Origin: Sanguibacter keddieii DSM 10542
GTDB lineage: Bacteria > Actinomycetota > Actinomycetes > Actinomycetales > Cellulomonadaceae
NCBI RefSeq assembly: GCF_000024925.1
Contig: NC_013521.1
Coordinates: forward strand, 3,472,001-3,536,000
Length of the DNA stretch: 64,000 bases
Direction of reading: 5' to 3'
Under the pieces are notes generated by a model. That model had not been told where the DNA came from. It did not search any database and worked only from the letters and a program-made list of their open reading frames with translations. Shown piece by piece: positions 51,891 through 61,158 of this stretch. The translations under genes were made by a program, and so were the position numbers. The stretch's first letter is position 1, and each line of letters opens with the position of its first letter.

Positions 51891-52871
51891 GTGACTCACG
51901 ACGACACTCACGACGACACCGCAACCGAGCACGGCGCTCCCCAGGACGCCAGCATCTCGACCACCACCCCGGCGCCGAGCACCCCGGACGGGGCACCCGG
52001 ACCGTCCGAGAGGTCCCAGCACTCTGGAGGCAGCTCGACCTCCCAGAGTGCACAGCCCTCCGAGGGCTCCGAGCACCTGCCCGCGCCCGGGCCGTGGGCG
52101 AGCTACGTCGCGATCGGCGACTCCTTCACCGAGGGGCTCTGGGACCGGGAGCCGGGCGAGGCCGACCAGTGCCGTGGCTGGGCCGACCTGCTCGCCCGGT
52201 CCCTGTCCCACCGCCGGATCGACGCCGGCAAGGACCCGCTGCTCTACGCCAACCTCGCCATCCGTGGCAAGCAGCTGCGCTCCATCCTCGACGACCAGCT
52301 GCCCGTGGCACTCGGCATGGCACCCGACCTCGTGAGCATCGTCGGCGGGGGCAACGACATCCTGCGCCCCTCGGTCGACATCGACCGGCTGGCACGGAGC
52401 ATCGAGGACGCCGTCGTCCAGGCCCGGGCCACCGGGGCGGACGTGCTGCTCAGCACCGGCTTCGACGCGTCGACGAGCCCGCTCGTCGGCATGACGCGCG
52501 GGCGCGCCGGGATCCTCAACTCCCACCTCTGGTCGATCGCCCACCGGCACGGCGCCTACGTCGTCGACCTCTGGGGCATGCGCTCGCTCCACGACTGGCG
52601 CATGTGGGCCGACGACCGCATCCACCTCACCACCGACGGTCACCGCAGGGTGAGCCAGGCCGCCCTCGTCGGGCTCGGACAGGCCGTCGACGACGCCGGC
52701 TGGGACGACCCGCTCACCCCGCTGCCCCCGGTGCCCCGCGTCGAGTGGGTCCGCGAGAACGCCCACTGGCTGCGGGAGCACGTCGGGCCGTGGGCCTCAC
52801 GGCGGCTGCGCCGCCAGTCCTCGGGCGACAGCCGCAGCGCCAAGTACCCCGAGCTGGTGCCGGTGGTCTGA
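51891..52871 (+). CDS. SGNH/GDSL hydrolase
   Basis: A 326-residue esterase/lipase-type protein without an obvious signal peptide. The catalytic blocks are IGDSFTEGL (Ser, block I), GGGNDI (block III) and DDRIHLTTDGHR (Asp/His, block V), about 90-250. The first 65 residues are Ser/Thr/Pro-rich with THDDTHDDT at the start. The GTG is chosen because it starts right after a TACAAG -10. Acyl substrate unknown. Short repeats of its 3' end follow the stop. Confidence 0.9.
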   Translation: MTHDDTHDDTATEHGAPQDASISTTTPAPSTPDGAPGPSERSQHSGGSSTSQSAQPSEGSEHLPAPGPWASYVAIGDSFTEGLWDREPGEADQCRGWADLLARSLSHRRIDAGKDPLLYANLAIRGKQLRSILDDQLPVALGMAPDLVSIVGGGNDILRPSVDIDRLARSIEDAVVQARATGADVLLSTGFDASTSPLVGMTRGRAGILNSHLWSIAHRHGAYVVDLWGMRSLHDWRMWADDRIHLTTDGHRRVSQAALVGLGQAVDDAGWDDPLTPLPPVPRVEWVRENAHWLREHVGPWASRRLRRQSSGDSRSAKYPELVPVV

Positions 52872-52877
52872 GCAGGG

Positions 52878-52972
52878 GTGGTCTGAGCAGAGCTGGGCTG
52901 GAGACGCAGGAGGACCCCGCGCTCGTCCCAGTGGTCTGAGGAGAGCTGGTCAGGAGACGCAGGAGGACCCCG
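52878..52972. repeat. Direct 42-base near-duplication after the SGNH gene
   Basis: Segments 52878-52919 and 52931-52972 are near-identical, including an exact 19-base core. The same GTGGTCTGAG word also ends the SGNH gene at 52865. The pattern looks like small tandem duplications of the gene's 3' end. Confidence 0.65.
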
Positions 52973-52993
52973 ACCATCGGTCGGGGTCCTCCT
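52961..52993. terminator. Bidirectional hairpin between the SGNH and DsbA-like genes
   Basis: A perfect 15-bp stem (52961-52975 with 52979-52993) with a 3-base loop, between convergent genes. Its left arm lies in the second copy of the duplicated segment. Confidence 0.75.
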
Positions 52994-53027
52994 GGCTCGC
53001 AGCCGACGACGTCCGTCAGCGCGGGGG

Positions 53028-53858
53028 TCAGCCCTTGGCGGCCTGGATCTCCGCGGTGAGGTTGCCGGGGACGGTCCAGTTCGAGGTGATCGGTGCGCCG
53101 TCGATGAGGATCGTCGGGGTGCCGAAGCTGCCCTGAGCGTTCTTGAGGTCCGGGTCCGCGAGCGCGACCTGCGTCTTGGCCTGGACGAACTGCTTGAAGG
53201 TGAGGTCGGGGATCTGCGCCGCGACGTCGGTCGGGACGCCGACGCTCTCGGCGATCGACACGAGCTGGTCGTCGGTCAGGCCCGCGGTGTTCTCGGTGGG
53301 CTGCTGGGCGAAGAGCGCCTCGTTGAAGGCGAGCGCCTGCTCGGGGGCACGGTCCGCGATGAAGGCGAAGGCCTGGGCCGAGCGGGTGGAGTACGCCGAC
53401 CCCTGCGACACGCGGTCGAGGATCGAGATCGCGTGGACGGTGAGCGTGATGTCGCCCGCCTCGCGCAGCTCGTCGAGGGCCTGCTGGTTCGTGTCCTCGA
53501 ACTGACCGCAGATGGGGCACATGTAGTCGAGGTACACGTCGACGTTCACCGCGTCGTCACCCGACGTGGTGCCGGCGACGCCGTCGACGCCGAAGGTCAC
53601 GCCACCCTCGGCGTTCGCGGTCGCGGGCTGCTCGACGTCCGCGGGGATCGACTGGGCGCCCGCGAAGTCGTCCTCCTGGGACTGGAGGATGAAGAACGCG
53701 ACGAGGCCCACGACGATGAGCCCGGCGACGACCGAGGCCAGGATCGTGATGCGGGTGCGCTTCTCGCGTCGCAGCTGCTCCTGCTGGAGCTTGAGCGCCT
53801 GGGCGCGCGCAGCTTCGCGGCGGTCGGCCTTGGGCGACTGCGGGGGCTTGGTGACCAT
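53028..53858 (-). CDS. Membrane-anchored DsbA-like thioredoxin protein (copy 1)
   Basis: A 276-residue thiol-disulfide protein facing outside the membrane. A basic N-terminus (DRREAARAQ) precedes a membrane helix at about 37-58, then a linker and a thioredoxin-fold domain with the redox motif CPIC (114-117) and the cis-Pro region GTPTILIDG. The paralogue at 54282 has the same layout, with its CxxC at the same residue numbers and the same opening MVT-PP-SP-ADRR; this supports the ATG at 53858 rather than the one at 53873. It probably oxidises or reduces exported proteins; the redox partner is not visible. Confidence 0.9.
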   Translation of the reverse strand: MVTKPPQSPKADRREAARAQALKLQQEQLRREKRTRITILASVVAGLIVVGLVAFFILQSQEDDFAGAQSIPADVEQPATANAEGGVTFGVDGVAGTTSGDDAVNVDVYLDYMCPICGQFEDTNQQALDELREAGDITLTVHAISILDRVSQGSAYSTRSAQAFAFIADRAPEQALAFNEALFAQQPTENTAGLTDDQLVSIAESVGVPTDVAAQIPDLTFKQFVQAKTQVALADPDLKNAQGSFGTPTILIDGAPITSNWTVPGNLTAEIQAAKG

Positions 53859-54048
53859 GAGTTTCGGAACCATTCGTCAGATGAGGGTCGGCGTGAGGAG
53901 AGTACGGCGCGATCCTGGACAGATGCTGGATACGCGGGAGGTGTGGGCACGACGCTACCGGAGGCGGGCGGGGCGCTGGGGGCGGCGCGGGCCGGGGGGC
54001 GGGTGAGACCGCGGGGCGCCGGCAGGCGAGACTGCCGGGCAAGGACGG

Positions 54049-54121
54049 AGCCGCCTGTCGGGTTCGAACCGACGACCTTCCGCTTACAAGGCGGATGCTC
54101 TACCAGCTGAGCTAAGGCGGC
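54049..54121 (-). tRNA. tRNA-Thr (anticodon UGU)
   Basis: The minus strand folds into a standard cloverleaf: acceptor GCCGCCT with AGGCGGC, D arm GCTC/GAGC with AGCTGGTA loop, anticodon stem TCCGC/GCGGA with loop CTTGTAA (anticodon TGT), T arm GTCGG/CCGAC with TTCGAAC. Length is 73. The CCA end is not encoded. It reads ACA codons. Confidence 0.97.
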
Positions 54122-54281
54122 ACGCGCGGGCGCACCCGTGCGGTGCGACACTCTACCCGGTCGTCTGCGGAGGCTGAACCCGAGGGCTCGCACCCTGGAT
54201 CCCCGAGACGTCGTCGCCCCGTCGAGAAGACGTCGCCTCGTCAGAGCGCGGCCACCGCCTCGTCAGGACGCCGCCGCCTCG

Positions 54282-55115
54282 TCAGGAGGCCGCTGCCGCC
54301 TCCACCGCCGCGCGCAGCGCACCGGGGGCGCTCCAGTCTCCGGCGAACACGGTGCCGTCCACGAGGACCGTCGGCGTCGTGAAGCGTCCCTGGTCGTCGA
54401 GGAGGTCCGGGTCGCCGAACGCGACCTGCGTGAGCGCCCCGACGAAGTCGCGGTACCGCTGGTCCGAGATGCCGTCGGCGACGGTCGCCGGGACGCCGGC
54501 CTCCTCGGCGATCTGCTCGAGCCGGGCGTCGTCCGGCGCGGGCTCGCCCTCGACGGGCTGGTGGTCGAACAGCGCGACCTGGAAGTCGTAGGCGGCCTCC
54601 GGCGCCTCCTCCGCGACGTAGGAGAACGCCGCGGCAGCCCGGGTCGAGTAGCTCGACCCGTCGGACCGGCCGTCGAGGAAGCTGATGGTGTGCAGCACGA
54701 CGGTCGCCGTGCCGTCCGCGCGCAGCGCCTCGAGGTCCGCGCCGTTGACGTCCTCGAACGCACCGCACCCGGGGCAGAGGAAGTCCACGTAGAGGTCGAC
54801 CCGCACGGCGTCGTCGCCCGAGGTCGACCCGGCCTCGCCGGACGCCCCGAAGCTGATGCCGCCGTGGTCGTCGGACACCGACGGCACGTCGATGCCGTCG
54901 GGCAGCTGCGAGATGCCCTCGACCTCGGAGCCGCCGCGGCTCAGCACGAACCACACCACGGCACCCACGAGCAGCACGGCGGCGAGCACCGCGGCACCGA
55001 CGGCGGTGCGGGTCCGTCGCCGGCGTCGCGCCTGCTCTGCTGTGGTCTGCTCGGCCTGGGCGCGCGCTGCGGCGCGACGGTCGGCCGGCGACCGTGGGGG
55101 GTGTGTGGTGACCAT
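54282..55115 (-). CDS. Membrane-anchored DsbA-like thioredoxin protein (copy 2)
   Basis: A 277-residue paralogue of the protein encoded at 53028, same strand, on the other side of the tRNA-Thr. Membrane helix at about 37-58, CPGC motif at 114-117 and the cis-Pro segment FTTPTVLVDG. The active-site dipeptide differs (PG versus PI), which usually changes redox potential, so the two may have different duties. Between stop and tRNA lie Gly-coding-like remnants with CGCCTCGTCAG repeated three times. Confidence 0.9.
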   Translation of the reverse strand: MVTTHPPRSPADRRAAARAQAEQTTAEQARRRRRTRTAVGAAVLAAVLLVGAVVWFVLSRGGSEVEGISQLPDGIDVPSVSDDHGGISFGASGEAGSTSGDDAVRVDLYVDFLCPGCGAFEDVNGADLEALRADGTATVVLHTISFLDGRSDGSSYSTRAAAAFSYVAEEAPEAAYDFQVALFDHQPVEGEPAPDDARLEQIAEEAGVPATVADGISDQRYRDFVGALTQVAFGDPDLLDDQGRFTTPTVLVDGTVFAGDWSAPGALRAAVEAAAAS

Positions 55116-55187
55116 GCCTGGGGCTCTCGGACGCTGCTGGGGGACGGGGGGTCTCGCAGACCGCTGGGGCTGCGGGCTCTGCCGAGA

Positions 55188-57119
55188 CTACCGATCGAAT
55201 CTGGGCGGCGGCTGAAGGGGCGACCACTCGACGACGCGCCCGTCGAGCACCGCCCCCAGGAACAGCCAGGAGGCCAGCGCGGCGAGCAGCACGAGGACGA
55301 GCGTGCCGACCCATCCGGGGGCCACCACGTTGAGCGCGACGCGGGCGCCGTGCCGGGCGAGCGACGTCACCGGCCCGAACCACAGGAGCACCGCTGTGAG
55401 GAACGCGGCGACACCGAGCACGATCGCGTAGACCCACGGCTCGTTCCCGCCGTCGGGCGCCGTCCCTCCGCCTGAGCCGTTCGACCCGATGACCAGCCGG
55501 TCGGTCTGCAGCAGCCACCACACGGGGCCGCACAGCACGACGACGGCGCTCGCCGCGACGAGCAGGGACGGGATCGTGGTGAGCAGCGCTCGCACCACGT
55601 GCCACGGCCCGCGGAGCACCGCCTGGACACCGTCAGAACCACGGACACCACGTTGCGCACGCCGTCCGTGCAGGCTCGAGTGGCTGATCCCGACGACGCG
55701 GCACAGCACCACCGCGACGAGGAGCGCGACGAGCGTGCGGCCCGGGAAGGTCGCGCCGGCGATGACGAAGGGCACCGCGAGCGCCAGCACCGCGAGGGTG
55801 CGGTGCGGCACCGGCGGCGGCACGTAGCCGCGCTCACCACCCTGCTGGTAGCCGGGGAGGACGGGGTCGAAGCCGGCCGGTGGGCCGGGCTGGTAGGGCT
55901 GCTCGCCGGGACCGGGCTGGTCGTAGCGCCCCTGCTGGTCGTACGCGCCTGGCTGGCTGTGCGGGCCAGCGTGGCCCGGCCCGTAGGACGGTGGCATCTG
56001 CTGGGGCTGCTGCCGGTCGGGCGACTGGTAGGCGGGCATGACGGAGGTCCCCGTCCCGGCGCCGCCGGCCGCTCCCCACGCTGCGACCTGCGTGCCGTCC
56101 TCCTGCGGGGAGGCCGGGTAACCGTGGTCGGACCCGCGGCCGTACCCGGAGTGGTCGGGACCGACGACCTCCGTGCCCTGCGGGGCGTCCTTCACGAGGC
56201 TCGTCGCGCCGGGGTGCGCGGCCGCGGCGGCGGCCGCTCCCGCTGCTGCGGTCCCTGCGGCGAGCGAGCCGTAGCCGCCCAGGCCCGACCAGCTGGTGCC
56301 GGGGACGTCGCCGCGGTCGGCGGCCACCCGCAGCGCCTCGACGACGCGCTCGGCCGACCAGCGCCGTGACGGGTTGGCGTCGAGGGCGCCGCGCAGCGCG
56401 GCGGTGGTGACGGGTCCGAGCCCGGCGGTGTCGGGGTCGCCCGAGTGGGCGCGGGCGATCACCGCGTCGAGGGGGCGGACGCCGAAGGGCGCCCGGCCGG
56501 TCGCCGCGTACACGAGCATGGCCGCCCAGCCCCACCAGTCGCTCGCGGGCGACGGGTCGCCGCGGTCGATGAGCTCGGGCGCCAGGTACCCCGGCGTCCC
56601 CATGACGAACCCGACCGAGGTCATGCGGGCGTCCTCGAGGCCGTGCGCGATGCCGAAGTCGATGAGGACAGGGCCCTCGGGGCTGATGAGCACGTTGCTC
56701 GGCTTGAGGTCGCGGTGGATCACACCGGCGCCGTGGACCGCGACGAGCGCGTCGGCCAGCTGGTCGGCGAGCTCGTAGAGGTCGGTCGGCCCGAGCGGGC
56801 CGCCGTCGGCGATCTCGGCCTCGAGGGTCGGCCCGTCGACGAGCTCGGTGACGATGAACATCTCGGAGGCGTCGGGCTCGGCGTCGAGCAGGTGCGCGAC
56901 CGCCGGGTGGTCGACGCGCCGCAGCGCCGCGATCTCCCGGCCCAGCCGGGCGCGCATGTCTGCGTCGGCCGCGACGTGCGCGTGGAGGACCTTGAAGGCG
57001 ACGACGTTGCCGTCGCCGTCCACGGCGCGGTACACCGCGCCCATCGCGCCCGCCCCGAGGGGCGACACGATCCGGTACCCGCCGACCTCTGTGCCGGGCT
57101 CTAGTCCGATCCGCTCCAT
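55188..57119 (-). CDS. Serine/threonine protein kinase with membrane C-terminus
   Basis: A 643-residue PknB-type kinase. The catalytic domain (about 12-265) has the P-loop GAGAMG (22-27), Lys43, HRDLKPSN (135-142), DFG (154-156) and the activation segment ending MGTPGYLAPELI. A long Gly/Pro/Gln-rich linker (about 280-435) precedes a C-terminal region with about four or five membrane helices (435-635). PASTA repeats are absent, so the sensed signal is unknown. A TACGGT -10 lies 6 bases before the ATG, suggesting a leaderless mRNA. It is divergent from otsA. Confidence 0.93.
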   Translation of the reverse strand: MERIGLEPGTEVGGYRIVSPLGAGAMGAVYRAVDGDGNVVAFKVLHAHVAADADMRARLGREIAALRRVDHPAVAHLLDAEPDASEMFIVTELVDGPTLEAEIADGGPLGPTDLYELADQLADALVAVHGAGVIHRDLKPSNVLISPEGPVLIDFGIAHGLEDARMTSVGFVMGTPGYLAPELIDRGDPSPASDWWGWAAMLVYAATGRAPFGVRPLDAVIARAHSGDPDTAGLGPVTTAALRGALDANPSRRWSAERVVEALRVAADRGDVPGTSWSGLGGYGSLAAGTAAAGAAAAAAAHPGATSLVKDAPQGTEVVGPDHSGYGRGSDHGYPASPQEDGTQVAAWGAAGGAGTGTSVMPAYQSPDRQQPQQMPPSYGPGHAGPHSQPGAYDQQGRYDQPGPGEQPYQPGPPAGFDPVLPGYQQGGERGYVPPPVPHRTLAVLALAVPFVIAGATFPGRTLVALLVAVVLCRVVGISHSSLHGRRAQRGVRGSDGVQAVLRGPWHVVRALLTTIPSLLVAASAVVVLCGPVWWLLQTDRLVIGSNGSGGGTAPDGGNEPWVYAIVLGVAAFLTAVLLWFGPVTSLARHGARVALNVVAPGWVGTLVLVLLAALASWLFLGAVLDGRVVEWSPLQPPPRFDR

Positions 57120-57125
57120 CGGGCT

Positions 57126-57131
57126 ACCGTA
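57126..57131 (-). promoter_or_regulatory. -10 element of the Ser/Thr kinase gene (leaderless)
   Basis: TACGGT on the minus strand ends 6 bases before the ATG at 57119. Confidence 0.45.
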
Positions 57132-57187
57132 CGCTGGAGAGGAGCCTCACACGGGCTCATCCAGCACCGCGCGCACAGTGTCTATAC

Positions 57188-57207
57188 CCTTGGACCACAT
57201 TCCAAGG
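57188..57207. promoter_or_regulatory. Inverted repeat before otsA
   Basis: CCTTGG and CCAAGG (57188-57193, 57202-57207) flank an 8-base centre. The right arm overlaps the AAGGAG ribosome-binding site of otsA at 57204-57209, so the repeat could act as operator or hide the site in the RNA. A TATACC lies just upstream as a possible -10. Confidence 0.5.
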
Positions 57208-57219
57208 AGTTGATCATGC

Positions 57220-58719
57220 ATGGGTAAAGATGGCTTCAACCTCGTCGTCGTGGCGAACCGCCTCCCCGTAGACATGTCCGTGGCCGACGACGGCACCGTC
57301 AGCTGGCAGAGATCCCCTGGTGGCCTGGTCACGGCCCTCGAGCCCGTCATGCAGAGCGCCGACGGCGCCTGGGTCGGCTGGGCCGGCTCGCCGGGCCTCG
57401 AGGCCGACCCCTTCGACGCCGACGACATGCGCCTCGTGCCCGTGACCCTCAGCGCTGGCGAGGTCGAGCGCTATTACGAGGGCTTCTCCAACGACACCCT
57501 GTGGCCGCTGTACCACGACGTCATCGCGCCGCCCGCGTTCCACCGGCAGTGGTGGGACACCTACCGCAAGGTGAACCAGCGCTTCGCCGAGGCCGCGGCC
57601 GAGCAAGCCGCCGACGGCGCCATGGTCTGGGTGCAGGACTACCAGCTCCAGCTGGTCCCGGGCATGCTCCGCCGTCTCCGGCCCGACCTCAAGATCGGGT
57701 TCTTCGACCACATCCCGTTCCCGCCGCTCGAGATCTTCCAGCAGCTCCCCTGGCGCCGCCAGGTCGTCGAGGGCCTGCTGGGTGCCGACCTCATCGGCTT
57801 CCAGCGCGCCGGCGACGCCGCGAACTTCTCGCGCGCGGTCCGCCGTCTGACGGACCTCACCACGCGCGGGCAGATGATCCAGGTGCCCGCCGACGGCGAC
57901 CTGCCCGCGCGGGCCGTGCGCGCGGCGCCGTTCCCCATCTCGATCGACTCCAAGCGGTTCGACGAGCTGGCCCGCACCCCCGAGGTGCAGGCCCGCGCGA
58001 AAGAGATCCGCAAGGACCTCGGCGACCCGAAGATCGTCATGCTCGGCGTCGACCGTCTCGACTACACCAAGGGCATCCGCCACCGCATCAAGGCCTACGG
58101 CGAGCTGCTGCAGGACGGCAGCCTCGACCCGGCCGAGTGCACCCTCGTCCAGGTCGCGAGCCCGAGCCGCGAGAACGTCGGCGCCTACCAGGAGCTGCGC
58201 GAGCACGTCGAGGTCCTCGTCGGTCGCATCAACGGCGAGTACGGCGAGATCGGCCACAGCGCCATCCACTACCTGCACCACTCCTACCCTCCCGAGGAGA
58301 TGGCGGCCCTGTACCTCGCGGCCGACGTCATGCTCGTCACCTCGCTGCGCGACGGCATGAACCTCGTCGCCAAGGAGTACGTCGCGGCCCGCTCCGACGA
58401 CGCCGGCGTCCTCGTGCTCTCGGAGTTCACCGGGGCGGCCGACGAGCTCTCGGGCGCGGTGCTGGTCAACCCGCACGACATCGACGGCATGAAGGACGCG
58501 ATCCTGCGTGCCGCGACCATGGACCCCAAGGAGCAGCGCAAGCGCATGCGACGCCTGCGCCGCAAGGTCCTCACCGACGACGTCGCCAAGTGGTCGAGCC
58601 GGTTCCTCACGACGCTCGCCATCCCGCAGGCCGGCGACCAGACCGGCTCCGACGACGCACGCGGCGACGCGACCGCAGCCGCGCACCGACGGGACCTCGC
58701 GTCCCACGACCGAGGATGA
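57220..58719 (+). CDS. otsA: Trehalose-6-phosphate synthase OtsA
   Basis: Transfers glucose from UDP- or GDP-glucose to glucose-6-phosphate, the first step of trehalose synthesis. The 499-residue GT20 enzyme has [58 protein letters not shown] and [15 protein letters not shown], plus the sugar-nucleotide motif [20 protein letters not shown]. The ATG at 57220 is chosen: the closer ATG at 57215 opens a 3-codon frame. otsB overlaps by ATGA. Trehalose protects against osmotic and heat stress. Confidence 0.96.
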   Translation: MGKDGFNLVVVANRLPVDMSVADDGTVSWQRSPGGLVTALEPVMQSADGAWVGWAGSPGLEADPFDADDMRLVPVTLSAGEVERYYEGFSNDTLWPLYHDVIAPPAFHRQWWDTYRKVNQRFAEAAAEQAADGAMVWVQDYQLQLVPGMLRRLRPDLKIGFFDHIPFPPLEIFQQLPWRRQVVEGLLGADLIGFQRAGDAANFSRAVRRLTDLTTRGQMIQVPADGDLPARAVRAAPFPISIDSKRFDELARTPEVQARAKEIRKDLGDPKIVMLGVDRLDYTKGIRHRIKAYGELLQDGSLDPAECTLVQVASPSRENVGAYQELREHVEVLVGRINGEYGEIGHSAIHYLHHSYPPEEMAALYLAADVMLVTSLRDGMNLVAKEYVAARSDDAGVLVLSEFTGAADELSGAVLVNPHDIDGMKDAILRAATMDPKEQRKRMRRLRRKVLTDDVAKWSSRFLTTLAIPQAGDQTGSDDARGDATAAAHRRDLASHDRG

Positions 58720-59549
58720 CGATGCCCCTCTCCCCCGACCTCACCGACGCGCTGGCCACCTTCGTGGCCGGCCGCTCACCCGGGCACCCGGTGCTCGTCG
58801 CGAGCGACTTCGACGGCGTCCTCTCGCCGCTGGTCGACGACCCGTCGGCCTCGGCCCCCACCCCGGAGGCCACCGAGGCCCTCGGGCGGCTCGCGACGCT
58901 GCCCGCCTCCGACGTCCGGCTCGCCCTGGTGTCGGGACGCGACCTCGAGACCCTCGCGACGCTCTCCCGGGCGCCGCTGGGCACCGAGCTGGTCGGCAGC
59001 CACGGCGCCGAGCAGGGTGTCGTCGTGGGCACAGCCGGCCGGGACGACGGAGACGAGCCAGCCAGCACCACGGTCGAGGGGCACCCCTTCGCCCTCACCG
59101 ACGACGAGCGCAGCAGGCTCGACGCCGTGCGCAGCGGCCTCGAGGCGATCGCCCACGACGCCGAGGGCGCCTGGGTCGAGGACAAGCCCTCCGCCGCGGT
59201 CCTGCACACCCGACGCGCGGAGCCGGACCGGGCTGCGCGCGCCGGAGACGCGGCCCGTGCGCTCGGGGCCCAGCACGACGCCCACACGATGACCGGCAAG
59301 GACGTCGTCGAGATCGCCGTGGTCGACACCTCGAAGGGCGTCGCGCTCGTCCGCCTGCGTGACGAGCTCGACGCGGCCGCGGTCCTCTACCTCGGCGACG
59401 ACGTCACCGACGAGCGCGCCTTCGAGGCGCTCTCGTCGACCGACGTGACCGTCAAGGTCGGGCCGGGCGAGACCGTCGCCCGGTTCCGGGTCGACACTGT
59501 CGAAGACGCCGCGGCCGTGCTCGCCGAGGTCGCGCGGCTGCTCGCCTGA
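58716..59549 (+). CDS. otsB: Trehalose-6-phosphate phosphatase OtsB
   Basis: A HAD-family phosphatase that makes trehalose from trehalose-6-phosphate. In the 277-residue protein the HAD motif I is [10 protein letters not shown] (Asp31, Asp33), motif II lies around LALVSGRDL, and motif IV is [13 protein letters not shown]. Its ATG overlaps the otsA stop (ATGA); a second ATG at 58722 is also possible. Ends 258 bases before msiK, in a gap that holds only regulatory-looking sequence. Confidence 0.95.
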   Translation: MTMPLSPDLTDALATFVAGRSPGHPVLVASDFDGVLSPLVDDPSASAPTPEATEALGRLATLPASDVRLALVSGRDLETLATLSRAPLGTELVGSHGAEQGVVVGTAGRDDGDEPASTTVEGHPFALTDDERSRLDAVRSGLEAIAHDAEGAWVEDKPSAAVLHTRRAEPDRAARAGDAARALGAQHDAHTMTGKDVVEIAVVDTSKGVALVRLRDELDAAAVLYLGDDVTDERAFEALSSTDVTVKVGPGETVARFRVDTVEDAAAVLAEVARLLA

Positions 59550-59730
59550 GCTTCTCCCGACGCGTCTGCCGACTCGTCGTCCGACGCGTCTCCTGAGTGC
59601 TCGTGGGCGGTGCTGCCGGTGCCCCTGAGGTGCCTGCGGCGCCGCCGACGACCGAGACCAGATCGAGACACCAGCCCACGATTTGTGTGGCAGGATGAGT
59701 CCTGGCTCACACCATCGCTGGTGCGGGGCT

Positions 59731-59755
59731 GTGTCAGCGAAGACGCTTCTGACAC
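59731..59755. promoter_or_regulatory. Inverted repeat in the msiK leader
   Basis: GTGTCAG and CTGACAC (59731-59737 and 59749-59755) flank 11 bases, 52 bases before the msiK ATG. It is a possible regulator site or hairpin. Confidence 0.45.
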
Positions 59756-59807
59756 CTTTCACAACGGATCGTCCGGCACGTACCTGCCGGTGAAGGGCTG
59801 TATCGCC

Positions 59808-60938
59808 ATGGCAACTGTCACTTACGACCACGCGAGCCGCATCTACCCCGGGACCGAGCGCCCTGCGGTGGACCAGCTCGACCTCCACGTCGAGGACGGC
59901 GAGTTCCTCGTCCTCGTCGGACCCTCGGGCTGTGGCAAGTCCACCTCGCTGCGCATGCTCGCCGGCCTCGAGGACGTCAACGCCGGCCGCATCCTCATCG
60001 GTGACCGCGACGTCACCGACGTGCAGCCCAAGGACCGCGACATCGCGATGGTGTTCCAGAACTACGCGCTGTACCCGCACATGTCGGTCGCCGACAACAT
60101 GGGCTTCGCGCTCAAGATCGCCGGCAAGCCGAAAGCCGAGATCCGCAGCCGTGTCGAAGAGGCCGCGAAGATCCTCGACCTCACCGAGTACCTCGACCGC
60201 AAGCCGAAGGCCCTCTCGGGCGGTCAGCGTCAGCGCGTCGCCATGGGCCGTGCCATCGTGCGCCAGCCGCAGGTGTTCCTCATGGACGAGCCGCTGTCGA
60301 ACCTCGACGCCAAGCTCCGCGTCCAGACCCGTACGCAGATCGCGTCGCTCCAGCGCCGCCTCGGCGTCACGACCGTCTACGTCACGCACGACCAGACCGA
60401 GGCGCTCACCATGGGTGACCGCATCGCTGTCCTCAAGGACGGCCTCCTCCAGCAGGTCGGCACGCCCCGCGAGATGTACGACTCCCCGAAGAACGTGTTC
60501 GTCGCCGGCTTCATCGGCTCCCCCGCCATGAACCTCGGTACCTTCACGGTCTCCGACGGCATCGCGCAGATCGGCAAGGCGCGCATCCCGCTGTCCCGCG
60601 AGGCAGCCGCCGGCCTCACCGCCGACGACAAGGGCAAGGTCACCCTCGGGTTCCGCCCCGAGGCCCTCGACATCGTCAGCGAGACCGACCCGGCCGCGCT
60701 CGAGGTCCAGGTCAACATCGTCGAGGAGCTCGGCTCCGACGCGTTCGTCTACGGCACCCTCAAGGGCGACCTCGCAGGCGCCGACCTCTCGTCCGCCGGT
60801 GCCGGCGACCACGAGGTCATCGTCCGCATCAACCCGCGCACCGCACCCGCCAAGGGCGAGCGCATCTACGTCTCCATCCGTCAGGGCCAGGAGCACGTCT
60901 TCTCGCCCAGCACGGGCCTGCGCCTCTCCAGCCAGTGA
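59808..60938 (+). CDS. msiK: MsiK/UgpC-type sugar ABC transporter ATPase
   Basis: A 376-residue ATPase that powers several oligosaccharide ABC importers in actinobacteria. Walker A GPSGCGKS (38-45), Q-loop VFQNYALYPHM, signature LSGGQRQRV (136-144), Walker B FLMDEPLSNLD (157-167), switch His in VTHDQTEA; the C-terminal TOBE domain begins about residue 240. No permease or binding-protein gene is adjacent. The alpha-galactoside operon at 35-41 kb lacks an ATPase, so this protein is a good candidate for it. The symbol is by family resemblance. Confidence 0.9.
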   Translation: MATVTYDHASRIYPGTERPAVDQLDLHVEDGEFLVLVGPSGCGKSTSLRMLAGLEDVNAGRILIGDRDVTDVQPKDRDIAMVFQNYALYPHMSVADNMGFALKIAGKPKAEIRSRVEEAAKILDLTEYLDRKPKALSGGQRQRVAMGRAIVRQPQVFLMDEPLSNLDAKLRVQTRTQIASLQRRLGVTTVYVTHDQTEALTMGDRIAVLKDGLLQQVGTPREMYDSPKNVFVAGFIGSPAMNLGTFTVSDGIAQIGKARIPLSREAAAGLTADDKGKVTLGFRPEALDIVSETDPAALEVQVNIVEELGSDAFVYGTLKGDLAGADLSSAGAGDHEVIVRINPRTAPAKGERIYVSIRQGQEHVFSPSTGLRLSSQ

Positions 60939-60945
60939 CGTGACA

Positions 60946-60987
60946 CGGAGGGCGGGTACGGGCCACACGGCCTGTGCCCGCCCTCCG
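60946..60987 (+). terminator. Hairpin terminator after msiK
   Basis: An 18-bp stem (60946-60963 with 60970-60987, two G-U pairs) with a 6-base loop, starting 8 bases after the stop. Confidence 0.75.
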
Positions 60988-61158
60988 TCGTACTCCCCGC
61001 GCACGGTGACCGCCCGTGTGCTCATCGTCTCGCCCTGTCGCGCTTCGTCCGTGGCCCCACCTGTGGTCCACTGGCTGGTGGCACCGGCGCGCCCTGATCC
61101 CTGCGCACCGACACACACGGCCGAGCCCCGGCGCTCCACCACGGAAAGGACCGCACCC

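Noticed and set aside
54049-54121. tRNA-Val (anticodon TAC) on the plus strand
   Set aside because: The plus strand reads the D and T arms reversed; the cloverleaf with correct D and T arms is on the minus strand with anticodon TGT.
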